Origin: JAFCUW01 sp049898325
Lineage (GTDB): Bacteria; Pseudomonadota; Gammaproteobacteria; Burkholderiales; Burkholderiaceae_D
Reading direction: 5' to 3'
Assembly (NCBI RefSeq): GCF_049898325.1
Contig: NZ_JAFCXL010000020.1
Span: forward strand, 1 to 64,000
DNA length: 64,000 nt
Part shown: positions 1-7,342 of the stretch, piece by piece
How the letters are laid out: every line of letters starts with the position of its first letter
How positions within the stretch are numbered: position 1 is the first letter of the stretch
Notes under the pieces: model-generated
Told to the model about the DNA's origin: nothing
The model's input: the letters and a program-made list of their open reading frames with translations, nothing else
Databases searched by the model: none
Translations under genes and position numbers: made by a program

Positions 1-318
1 TACATAGCGGCGCTGGCCGACTTCCCCCTCCAAATAGCGGGCAGAAAACGCGCCAATTACCGTGCCAAGCAGCTGTACCAGCAAAGCTAGGATCAGGCTC
101 AAAGATGTTGCCATCACAGTGCTTGGCCAAGCTACGCCATTTGCACCCACCAAAAGCGACATACCGATGAATGCCAGCGCGCAAATCGAAACAGCCTGAA
201 ATTGGCGCCACAGTTCCGGCGTCGAGATCCAGTGAAGTCGGGTCAGTCCGGCCAACGCAGCCATCAAAACTACCGGTGCCAAAGCAAAAGTTAAATACAA
301 AACCTGAGAAATATCCAT
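1..318 (-). CDS. NuoL/DabB-like proton-conducting membrane subunit, N-terminal fragment
   Basis: The reverse strand is open from an ATG at 318 to the left edge (106 codons), so the gene is cut by the window. The peptide begins MDISQVLYLTFALAPVVLMA and shows two or three hydrophobic segments followed by an RYLEGEVGQRRYV-like loop, the pattern of the N-terminus of NuoL/MrpA-type subunits. The divergent LysR gene is NhaR-like. NuoL-like proteins next to LysR regulators occur in DAB inorganic-carbon accumulation loci (dabA/dabB), so DabB is a candidate identity. A Na+/H+ antiporter or complex I-like subunit is the alternative. The partner that would decide (DUF2309/DabA) lies outside the window. 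Confidence 0.55.
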   Translation of the reverse strand, partial: MDISQVLYLTFALAPVVLMAALAGLTRLHWISTPELWRQFQAVSICALAFIGMSLLVGANGVAWPSTVMATSLSLILALLVQLLGTVIGAFSARYLEGEVGQRRYV

Positions 319-415
319 CGTAAAACCCTTTTTATTGGATTGCGAGGATGATGCTAGTAAAATATACTTCTGTAAAATAGATTAAAACGAACAATTTCAT
401 ATCTAAAAAAGAACG

Positions 416-1306
416 ATGAAACTTAATCAACTCAATTTCCATCACCTATTTTATTTCTGGCGGGTTGCCAAGCTCGGACACCTGACCAGGGCTGCTGAGG
501 AGCTACACACCTCGCAATCAGCAGTTTCGGTTCAGATTCGCCAGTTGGAGGGGTGGATTGGCGAGGACTTGTTTATTCGCGAAGGCCGCCGACTAATACT
601 GACCGACGCGGGGCAACTTGTGCAGGCGTATGCCGACAACATCTTCGGTCTCGGCGAGGAAATGGTGGGACGCTTAGAAGGCCGCTCAGCAGGCATTGCC
701 CGCCTTCGTGTGGGTAGCGTAGCCACTCTGTCACGCAACTATCAGGAAAACTGGATTCGACCTGTGCTTACAAACCCCGCCGTGGTGTTGACACTGGAGT
801 CTGGGCTGTTGGAGGGCCTGCTGGCACGGCTGGTAGAGCACCAGTTAGATGTGGTACTAGCCAATGAGACCGTTCCGGCTGATCCTGATCGCCCATTGCA
901 CTGCCGGTTTTTGGGCAGCCAGCTGATTTCGCTGGTAGGTCCTGCGAGCAATTGGGCATCGCAAGGTCTGCGCATTCCGGAAGACCTCAATGGCTTGGAC
1001 ATTGCGTTGCCAGGCCCCCGGCATGCCTTGCGAGCCCAATTCGACGCACTATGTGCAACGTCAGGTGTTAGCCCCAAACTACGAGCCGAGGTGGATGACA
1101 TGGCCATGCTTCGCCTAATTGCGCGCGATAGTGGCTGGCTGACATTGTTGCCCGAAGTGGTGGTTCAGGATGAGCTGCGTTCCGGAATCCTCGTCGTCGT
1201 GGGCCAGTCAACAGCCCTGATGGAACGCTTCTACGCCATCACGACGCCGCGTCGGCACCGCATCGAAGTGCTTGAGCAGTTGCTTACTGGTGCGCCCGCA
1301 ACCTAA
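416..1306 (+). CDS. LysR-family transcriptional regulator, NhaR-like
   Basis: This 296-residue protein has the usual LysR length. An N-terminal winged HTH (about residues 5-65, with AAEELHTSQSAVSVQIRQLE as recognition region) is followed by an effector-binding domain (about 95-290). The opening LNQLNFHHLFYFWRVAKLGH is characteristic of the NhaR subgroup. It is transcribed away from the NuoL/DabB-like gene with a 97-bp AT-rich intergenic region, the classic arrangement for a LysR protein controlling its divergent neighbour. The ligand is unknown; sodium/pH or CO2-related signals are inferences from relatives. GC is lower than in the core genes to the right. Confidence 0.85.
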   Translation: MKLNQLNFHHLFYFWRVAKLGHLTRAAEELHTSQSAVSVQIRQLEGWIGEDLFIREGRRLILTDAGQLVQAYADNIFGLGEEMVGRLEGRSAGIARLRVGSVATLSRNYQENWIRPVLTNPAVVLTLESGLLEGLLARLVEHQLDVVLANETVPADPDRPLHCRFLGSQLISLVGPASNWASQGLRIPEDLNGLDIALPGPRHALRAQFDALCATSGVSPKLRAEVDDMAMLRLIARDSGWLTLLPEVVVQDELRSGILVVVGQSTALMERFYAITTPRRHRIEVLEQLLTGAPAT

Positions 1307-1630
1307 TCGCACAATAAATGCTTCAAGCCGATAGGTGAAGGTTTACACAATAAGTTATTATTATTTTACCTTTCGGTTACCGCGACAACCGAATCGCTTG
1401 GTTAGCAACTGAGTTTTGCTAAACCGTTAATATTATCTGTGGTTGCGGCAGGTGCGATAAGCCTTAGTTTTTTTCTGTCATCACTAATGCTCAGGTTTTC
1501 TTACTTAGCGTAGTGGCGACTGTTGTACGAACTTAGCGCGCAAGTGAACATTAGTGTGAACTTTTTCGTCACACAAATTTCATTTCCGCATTGACGAATA
1601 AAATAAATAAGAATCAATTTTTGCTAAACG
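1307..1630. other. AT-rich intergenic region without a gene
   Basis: This 324-bp stretch lies between the convergent LysR and EAL genes. I see no credible ORF. It holds a small inverted repeat GGTTAGCAA...TTGCTAAACC near 1400-1425 and a separated pair CACTAATG/CATTAGTG near 1484 and 1549. Neither has a clear T-run, so no terminator is called. Confidence 0.5.
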
Positions 1631-2410
1631 TCACCATGATTTTGGACTTACCGTCCCAATAGCCATTAGTGTTGGTCGACAAAATAAATATCCTTGCATG
1701 AGATCTATACCAATTTCGTGCAAACAATCGCGTTCAGCATTTGTCTCTATGCCTTCTGCCAAGACCTCTATTTTTAATTCTTTACAAATAGAGGCAATTC
1801 CCTTCACAATCGCGCGCTTCGCAGCGCTTAGCTCAATACCTCTAACGAGTTCCATATCAATTTTTACTATATGCGGCTGATACTCCGAAAGCAGAGTTAG
1901 CCCTGCGTAGCCGGCGCCAAAATCGTCAATAGCAGTTTGAAAGCCAAATTTACGATACTCATGAAATATATTTACAAGGTGGGACCTGTTCCGAACCTCC
2001 TCGCCTTCTGTGACCTCGAAAATTATACGATTTATTGAAAAATTGTATTTTTTAGCTGCTGCAAACGTCGCCTGAATACATGCCTCTGGCCTGTAAACAG
2101 CATTGGGGAGAAAGTTAATGGAAAGGAATTCCTTGATGCCTAACTCGGCTGCTCCTCTTATGGCACCCACCCGACAGGCTTGGTCGAATTTGTATCGATT
2201 CTCGTCATTGACTTGTGACAAGACGGAGAATGCTGATTCGCCATTCGGCCCTCGTACAAGGGCCTCATGTCCGAAAATTGTCCTTGATGATAACTTTATG
2301 ATCGGTTGATATGCAAATGTAAAGTCGAATCCCAACGGTTCCGCCAGTCGACACTGAATACATGATATCGGCTGTTTAGAGATTTCGAATGTTTCTGTTA
2401 TTAGCGTCAT
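1631..2410 (-). CDS. EAL-domain cyclic-di-GMP phosphodiesterase (BLUF partner)
   Basis: This stand-alone EAL domain of 259 residues should hydrolyse c-di-GMP to pGpG. The catalytic set looks complete: E49 in HEALVRG, N99 in SINF, E132 in IFEVTEGE, D162-D163 in IDDFGAGYAG, K183 and D185 in KIDMELV, E219 in LAEGIET, and QGY at 239-241. The N-terminus has two close cysteines (C17, C20) of unknown role. It is the second gene of an operon: the BLUF gene ends 35 bp upstream on the same strand. The sequence resembles the EAL half of BluF/YcgF-type photoreceptors, which usually carry both domains in one chain, so light-dependent control in trans is inferred. GC is well below the core. Confidence 0.85.
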   Translation of the reverse strand: MTLITETFEISKQPISCIQCRLAEPLGFDFTFAYQPIIKLSSRTIFGHEALVRGPNGESAFSVLSQVNDENRYKFDQACRVGAIRGAAELGIKEFLSINFLPNAVYRPEACIQATFAAAKKYNFSINRIIFEVTEGEEVRNRSHLVNIFHEYRKFGFQTAIDDFGAGYAGLTLLSEYQPHIVKIDMELVRGIELSAAKRAIVKGIASICKELKIEVLAEGIETNAERDCLHEIGIDLMQGYLFCRPTLMAIGTVSPKSW

Positions 2411-2445
2411 CTCGTGTTAGATCCCGGAGTGAATGATCTTCAAAA

Positions 2446-2859
2446 TTAGCTGGCGAAAATTTTCAGCAATGCGACTGCGGGTGACACCGACCCGATTCGG
2501 CGATTTGCCTGAGCTGCTTCCAATACCTCAACTAGCTCATCGTACTTATCAGCCTGTCGGTCATTTAGGTTTGTCATGTTCATGCTCCACCGTGGGAAAG
2601 TACGGAATTTGGCGGGCTCATTATAGAGAACACGCGAATTCTTATGCCGAGGATCAATCTCGATTTTGTCGTAAAGTTTGCTTAACGTCGCTGGAGGACC
2701 TTCTAAAACTTGCAAAAACCATCCGCCATTGTAAAATAAACTTCCGGTCACATCTAGTGGTGCATTATTCTTCTTTGCGGTTTCTTGGATCGCAGATAGA
2801 TCGATAGGAGACATTTTGCGCGTCGCTTGGCTGATATATACAAGTTGATTGATTGACAT
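2446..2859 (-). CDS. BLUF-domain blue-light photoreceptor
   Basis: This 137-residue protein is almost only a BLUF domain, which binds FAD non-covalently and senses blue light. The diagnostic residues are in register: Y8 (QLVYIS), N31 (NNAPLDVTG), Q50 (FLQVLEGP), W91 and M93 (PRWSM). A tail of about 40 residues probably forms the capping helices that pass on the signal. It has no output domain; the EAL gene just downstream on the same strand is the obvious partner. The start ATG at 2859 begins exactly at the conserved BLUF N-terminus. It is low in GC, consistent with an accessory origin. Confidence 0.88.
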   Translation of the reverse strand: MSINQLVYISQATRKMSPIDLSAIQETAKKNNAPLDVTGSLFYNGGWFLQVLEGPPATLSKLYDKIEIDPRHKNSRVLYNEPAKFRTFPRWSMNMTNLNDRQADKYDELVEVLEAAQANRRIGSVSPAVALLKIFAS

Positions 2860-3095
2860 TTAATTATTTTCTTATATTGATCGAGTTGTTAACTATACCT
2901 TGCAGTGGAGAAAAGTGCGCTAGAAAAATGGTTCTTGTGGGAAATTTACATCGTTTCGTGGTAATGTTTGTGTGCTCACCTCCCTCCGATGGCGTCCACC
3001 AGGTGCCAACATGCGCTTGTTTCCGACGTGGCTAAGTCTCGTTTGATAAACCTAATGCTCCACGTTAAGGGTATGGCGACGAAAAACATGTTTAC
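2860..3095. other. Intergenic region upstream of the BLUF operon
   Basis: Between the BLUF start and the resolvase res site there is no supported gene. The region nearest 2860 must hold the promoter for the BLUF-EAL operon (reverse strand), but no confident -35/-10 pair was identified. Confidence 0.4.
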
Positions 3096-3215
3096 TGTCA
3101 AGTTGAGCTATACCCTAACCTGATGTCAGACGACCCCGACGCAATCCGTCAGGATAGGGTTGGTATCGCAATTACTTGACATGTGCCTTGAACGGTCATA
3201 GAGTCTTTCCTGACA
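3096..3215 (+). repeat. Tn3-family (Tn21-type) res recombination site
   Basis: Just upstream of the resolvase gene lie nested imperfect inverted repeats: outer arms TGTCAAGT (3096-3103) and ACTTGACA (3174-3181), inner arms CCTAACCTGATG (3114-3125) and CGTCAGGATAGG (3147-3158, 10/12 complementary). A further TGT...TGACA dyad ends at 3215. The spacing, ~120-bp length and position immediately before tnpR match the three-subsite res of Tn21/Tn501-type elements. Subsite borders are inferred from symmetry, not mapped. Confidence 0.75.
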
Positions 3216-3237
3216 CATCTTGTTAAGGAGGCACGTT

Positions 3238-3804
3238 TTGCGAGGTCAACGTATCGGTTATGTCCGGGTCAGCAGTTTCGACCAGAATCCAGAGCGTCAG
3301 CTCGACCAGGTCCAAGTGGACAAGCTGTTCACCGACAAGGCCTCGGGCAAGGACACCCAGCGGCCGCAGCTCGACGCTTTGCTTTCGTTTGCCCGCGAAG
3401 GCGACACGGTAGTCGTACACAGCATGGACCGTCTGGCGCGCAACCTGGACGATCTGCGCCGGCTGGTGCAGACGTTAACCAAGCGCGGGATACGAATCGA
3501 ATTCGTCAAGGAATGCCTGAGCTTCACCGGCGAGGATTCGCCAATGGCGAACCTGCTACTGTCGGTCATGGGAGCATTCGCAGAGTTTGAGCGGGCCTTA
3601 ATTGGCGAGCGACAGCGCGAAGGCATTGCATTGGCCAAGCTGCGCGGCGCCTACCGAGGTCGCAAGAAAGCACTGGTGGACAACCAGGTTGTCGAGCTGC
3701 GCCGCCGCGCCGGTGCCGGCGAGCCAAAAGCCACGCTCGCGCGGGAGTTCGGCATCAGTCGAGAGACTCTTTATCAATATCTAAAAGTAGCCCCAGCGGC
3801 TTAA
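3238..3804 (+). CDS. tnpR: Tn3-family serine resolvase TnpR
   Basis: This is a site-specific serine recombinase that resolves cointegrates at res. I chose the TTG at 3238: it is preceded by AAGGAGG at 3225-3231 and gives a 189-residue protein starting MRGQRIGYVRVSS, like Tn21 TnpR. The catalytic serine is S12 after R10. HSMDRLARNLDDLR and the GEDSPMANLLLSVMGAFAEFER core are typical, as is the C-terminal HTH (about 148-183, AREFGISRETLYQYL). No transposase tnpA or 38-bp terminal repeats are present nearby, so this is a remnant of a Tn3-type element. The gene stops exactly where the boundary repeat at 3800 begins. Confidence 0.93.
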   Translation: MRGQRIGYVRVSSFDQNPERQLDQVQVDKLFTDKASGKDTQRPQLDALLSFAREGDTVVVHSMDRLARNLDDLRRLVQTLTKRGIRIEFVKECLSFTGEDSPMANLLLSVMGAFAEFERALIGERQREGIALAKLRGAYRGRKKALVDNQVVELRRRAGAGEPKATLAREFGISRETLYQYLKVAPAA

Positions 3805-3837
3805 CCCGGTTTTCCGTTCCACTGCACCTCAAACCCC
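3800..3837 (+). repeat. Boundary repeat, copy 1
   Basis: The core CCGGTTTTCCGTTCCACTGCA lies at 3806-3826, with flanking CTTAAC before it and CCTCAAACCCC after it. It overlaps the tnpR stop codon and abuts the acyl-CoA dehydrogenase-like gene. Near-identical copies lie at 20817-20853 (inverted) and 23606-23635 (same orientation). On the reverse strand all three read as ...QWNGxP(G/A) followed by a stop. Confidence 0.8.
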
Positions 3838-3838
3838 T

Positions 3839-4981
3839 TTAAAGCGCGAGCGCCGGCCCGGGCAGCATCAGGCTGTGCTGGGTGGCCGTGTGAAAGTCGC
3901 GCCACACCCGGTTCAGCTCGCTGTCTTCGGCCGCCGCCGCCAGGCCGCAGAAGGGATACAGGCCGTCGACGCCGGCGCGGGCCGCCTCGACCAGGGCCAG
4001 TGCGCACGCGCGCAGCGCAGCGCAGTCGGGCTCGGCCAGCGTGTCGCCGGCCGCTACCTGCGCCCAGGCCTGGTCGAGCAGCGCGTAAAATGCCGCGCGC
4101 GCCGTCGCCAGCGCAGCGTGCGCGCCATCGAGACGCGCGCGCACGCCGGGCGCCTCGATCAGCGAAGCGCCGCTGGCGCCGTGATGGCGCCGGCCGATCG
4201 CCGGCCCCGCCAGTGCCAGGAAATGGGCCGCCATGCCAGCCAGGTTGGCCGCCAGGGTGACGTAGGCCAGCGCCATGAAGGGAAAGCGGTACAGGGGGCC
4301 GGCGGTGCTGGCGTAACGCGGGTCGATGCAAAAGCCGTGGCCGCCGTCGATCACGGCGCCGTCGATGCGGTAGCTGTGCGAAGCGCTGGCGCGCAGGCCG
4401 ATGCTGCGCCAGGACGGCTGCAAGGTGACGACGGCGGCCGGCACGATGAAGGCGCGGATGCGCGGCTTGCCGGCCCCGTCAAGTAGCACCTGGCCATGCT
4501 GGCGCAGCACCGCGTTGAGCGTGAAATGGCTCGCCAGCGGCGCGCCGCTGGCGTAATCCCAGCGCCCGCTGATGGTAAAGGAGGCGCCGCGCGCGTCGGC
4601 GCAGCCGGCAGCGCCATCGACGCCGGGGCCGACGTCGGCGAACCCGGTGGGCGCGCCGCTGCCCGCCACGCACAGGCGCGGCGTGCCGACGATTGCCCGC
4701 GCCAGCTGGGGCGGCAGGAAGCCGGCGAACCAGCCGGCGCCGGCGCACAAGGTCAGCACCCAGGCCATGCTGCCATCGATGGCGGCGACGGCTTCCTCGA
4801 GCCGGACGGCGGCCGGCAGGGCCAGTTCAAGGCCGCCGGCAGCGCGCGGCGCCAGCATGCGCAGCCAGCCGCGCCGGTGCAGCAGCGCCTGCTGGCGCCG
4901 CGTCAGCGCGCCGCCGCTGTCGGCGGCGGCGGCGTCATGGGCGATACGGCGTGCATCGGCTGGCAGAAGGATTTGATTCAT
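3839..4981 (-). CDS. Acyl-CoA dehydrogenase-like flavoprotein
   Basis: This 380-residue protein has acyl-CoA dehydrogenase architecture: an all-alpha N-terminal domain, a beta middle domain (about 110-210, containing ISGRWDYASGAPLASH) and a C-terminal helical domain ending NRVWRDFHTATQHSLMLPGP. The FTISGRW...ASGA motif and the HTATQH ending resemble the flavin-dependent monooxygenase/HpaA-type branch more than beta-oxidation enzymes, so substrate and reaction are uncertain. I start at the ATG at 4981 (MNQILLPADARRIAHD), which begins the family-like region. The reverse frame stays open far upstream, but that part is antisense to the neighbouring kinase. It is divergent from that kinase. Confidence 0.75.
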   Translation of the reverse strand: MNQILLPADARRIAHDAAAADSGGALTRRQQALLHRRGWLRMLAPRAAGGLELALPAAVRLEEAVAAIDGSMAWVLTLCAGAGWFAGFLPPQLARAIVGTPRLCVAGSGAPTGFADVGPGVDGAAGCADARGASFTISGRWDYASGAPLASHFTLNAVLRQHGQVLLDGAGKPRIRAFIVPAAVVTLQPSWRSIGLRASASHSYRIDGAVIDGGHGFCIDPRYASTAGPLYRFPFMALAYVTLAANLAGMAAHFLALAGPAIGRRHHGASGASLIEAPGVRARLDGAHAALATARAAFYALLDQAWAQVAAGDTLAEPDCAALRACALALVEAARAGVDGLYPFCGLAAAAEDSELNRVWRDFHTATQHSLMLPGPALAL

Positions 4982-5167
4982 GTCAAAAAATCGCAAAATT
5001 AAAGGGGTGCGCCAGCAGGATTGCCACGCTCGACGACGGTCGAATCGGCAATATAGCAGGCGCGGTGCCAGCGATCCTGCAGGGGCACAGGCTGGTGGCG
5101 CAGGCCGGTGTGCAAGGCTGCTGCACCGGAACCGATATAATCGCCACGTATATTGCTGTTTTTCTAA

Positions 5168-7333
5168 TTGATTCGCGCCTGGCGTGAGACGGTCCCTGGC
5201 CTGTTTTGCGCCGGGTTTCATCTTGACGGTCGATCCCATGATCCCTTCCACCCGCCTGCCGGCCTCGCGACGGATGCTGCCGTGCTGAACCATGCTGCCA
5301 GCGCGCCTGCTTGCCGCGTCATCCTGCTCGAGCTTGCCGGCGCCGGCGCCGATGGCGTGTCCGCCCTGGCCAGCGTCAACGGCGCCGCGCTGCTGCGTGC
5401 CGGCTCGCTTGCCGAGACGCGCCTGCTGGCGGCCGACGGCGCCACGGCGCTGGTGCTGCTGGCCGGCGCCAACGGCGACGAGCAGGCCGCCCCGGCCGCG
5501 GTGGCGGCGCTGGCCGCCGCCCTGCCCAACGTGCCCGTGCTGGTGCTGGCGCCGGACAGCACCGCCCATGCCGGCGCAGCCGCGTTTCCCGTCGCCGCCT
5601 GTTACCGCGCCGGCGCCGCCGATGTGCTCGACGCCAGCCTGGCGCCGCTGGCGCTGCCGGCCAAGGTGGCCCGCTTCGTCGCGCTCGCCCGCGGTCGCCT
5701 CCATCATGCGGGTACCGAACTGGCGCTGCACGACGCCCGCGGCCTGCTCGATACGAGCGCCGCGGCCGCTGGCCTGGCCCGGCAGGCGCTCGACGACTCC
5801 GAGGAGCGCTACCGCACCCTGTTCGAAGCGGTCGACGAAGGCGTCTGCGTGATCGAAATGATCCGCGACGCCGACGGCGTGCCGGTCGACTACCGCTTCC
5901 TCGAAGCGAACCAGGCCTTTTTCCGTCACACGGGCCTGGCCGACGCGGTCGGCAAGACCATCCTCGAGATGGTGCCGGGCCACGACCCCTGCTGGATGAC
6001 CCTGTATGGCGACATCGCCCGCACGGGCCAGCCGGTCCGCTACGAAAACGACAGCGCCGGCGCGATGGGCCGCTGGTTCGATGTCTACGCCACCCGCGTG
6101 GGCGGCCCCGGCAGCGACAAGGTGGCGGTGCTGTTTACCGACATCAGCGAACGCAAGCAGGCCCGCCTGCAGCTCGAACGGCTCGCCGCCGACCTGACCG
6201 AAGCGAACCGCCGCAAGAACGAATTCATCGCCACCCTGGCGCACGAACTGCGCAATCCGCTGGCGCCCCTGCGCAGCGGCCTGCCGCTGTTGCGCCTGGC
6301 CGGCGACGATCCGCAGGTGCGCCAGCGGGTGCTGGGGACGATGGAGCGCCAATTGAGCCACATGGTCGAACTGGTCGACGACCTGCTCGACGTCGGCCGC
6401 ATCACCCACGGCCAGATCGCCTTGAAACGCGCCGTCGTCGACCTCGCCGCGGTGCTTGACGCCGCCGTCGAAGCGTCGCTGCCGGCGATCCAGGCGCGCC
6501 ACCACCGCCTGGACATCGACATCGACGCGGCTGTCCAGGCCGGCGGCGCGGCCGCGCTGCTGGTATCGGGCGACGCCACCCGCCTGATCCAGGTGCTCAG
6601 CAACCTGCTCGGCAACGCCGCCAAGTACACCCCCGATGGCGGCGTCCTGCGGCTGACGCTGCGCCGCGACGACGGCGATGACGGCGCCAGCGCCATCATC
6701 ACCGTGAGCGACAACGGCGCCGGCATCAGCGCCGCCGACCTGGCCGCCGTGTTCGAACTGTTCAACCAGGTGGGACGCGAACGCTTTCCCGGCGAGGCGG
6801 GACTGGGCATCGGCCTGTCGCTGGTGCGCAGCCTGGTCGAACTGCACGGCGGCAGCGTGCAGGCAGCCAGCGCCGGCGCCGGCCACGGCAGCACCTTCAC
6901 GGTGCGCCTGCCGCTGGCGCTGGCGCTGCAGGCGGCGCCGGCGCCGCCTGCAGGGACCGGTCCGGCGCGCGGCCACCCGGTGCGCGTACTCGTGGTAGAC
7001 GACAACAGCGACGCCGCCGCCACGCTGGCCGAACTGCTGCAGATGCTGGGCCACTCGGCCCAGGTGGCGCACGACGGCGTCAGCGCGCTCGAGGCGATGC
7101 AGGATTTCCGCCCGCAAGTGGTGCTGCTCGACCTGGGCATGCCGGGCATGAATGGCTACCAGGTGGCCGAAGCGATCCGCAACGACCGCCGGTTCGACCA
7201 GCCGCTGCTGGCCGCGCTGACCGGCTGGGGCGGCCAGCAGGACCGCGACCAGACGCGCGCGGCCGGCTTCGACCTGCACCTGACCAAGCCGGTCGACCTG
7301 GCGGTAATCGAACAGGTGCTGGCCGGCGTCTGA
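5168..7333 (+). CDS. Hybrid sensor histidine kinase (PAS-HisKA-HATPase-REC)
   Basis: The order is an N-terminal receiver-like region lacking a clear phospho-acceptor (about 45-195), a PAS domain (about 210-335, SEERYRTLFEAVDEGV), HisKA with the phosphorylated His near residue 359 (LAHELRNPLAPLR), HATPase_c (NLLGNAAKYTPDGG, GLGIGLSLVRSLVELHGG) and a C-terminal receiver (VLVVDDNSDAA, acceptor Asp near 654 in LLDLGMPGMNG, then GFDLHLTKP). No membrane segment is seen, so it should be cytoplasmic. The start is uncertain: the TTG at 5168 is the longest choice, and a GTG at 5282 would give MLNHAAS. Neither has a strong ribosome site. Signal and partner are unknown. Confidence 0.85.
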   Translation: MIRAWRETVPGLFCAGFHLDGRSHDPFHPPAGLATDAAVLNHAASAPACRVILLELAGAGADGVSALASVNGAALLRAGSLAETRLLAADGATALVLLAGANGDEQAAPAAVAALAAALPNVPVLVLAPDSTAHAGAAAFPVAACYRAGAADVLDASLAPLALPAKVARFVALARGRLHHAGTELALHDARGLLDTSAAAAGLARQALDDSEERYRTLFEAVDEGVCVIEMIRDADGVPVDYRFLEANQAFFRHTGLADAVGKTILEMVPGHDPCWMTLYGDIARTGQPVRYENDSAGAMGRWFDVYATRVGGPGSDKVAVLFTDISERKQARLQLERLAADLTEANRRKNEFIATLAHELRNPLAPLRSGLPLLRLAGDDPQVRQRVLGTMERQLSHMVELVDDLLDVGRITHGQIALKRAVVDLAAVLDAAVEASLPAIQARHHRLDIDIDAAVQAGGAAALLVSGDATRLIQVLSNLLGNAAKYTPDGGVLRLTLRRDDGDDGASAIITVSDNGAGISAADLAAVFELFNQVGRERFPGEAGLGIGLSLVRSLVELHGGSVQAASAGAGHGSTFTVRLPLALALQAAPAPPAGTGPARGHPVRVLVVDDNSDAAATLAELLQMLGHSAQVAHDGVSALEAMQDFRPQVVLLDLGMPGMNGYQVAEAIRNDRRFDQPLLAALTGWGGQQDRDQTRAAGFDLHLTKPVDLAVIEQVLAGV

Positions 7334-7342
7334 CCGGCCCCC

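Noticed and set aside
3128..3137. AGACGACCCC, whose complement GGGGTCGTCT equals the first ten bases of Tn21-type terminal repeats
   Set aside because: It lies inside the res symmetry and the next bases do not match a 38-bp terminal repeat, so it is taken as part of res or chance.
3839..7279. A reverse-strand open frame of 1146 codons joining the acyl-CoA dehydrogenase-like gene to sequence antisense to the hybrid kinase
   Set aside because: Only the first 380 codons from the ATG at 4981 show protein-like motifs; the rest is low-complexity sequence produced by high-GC antisense frames.
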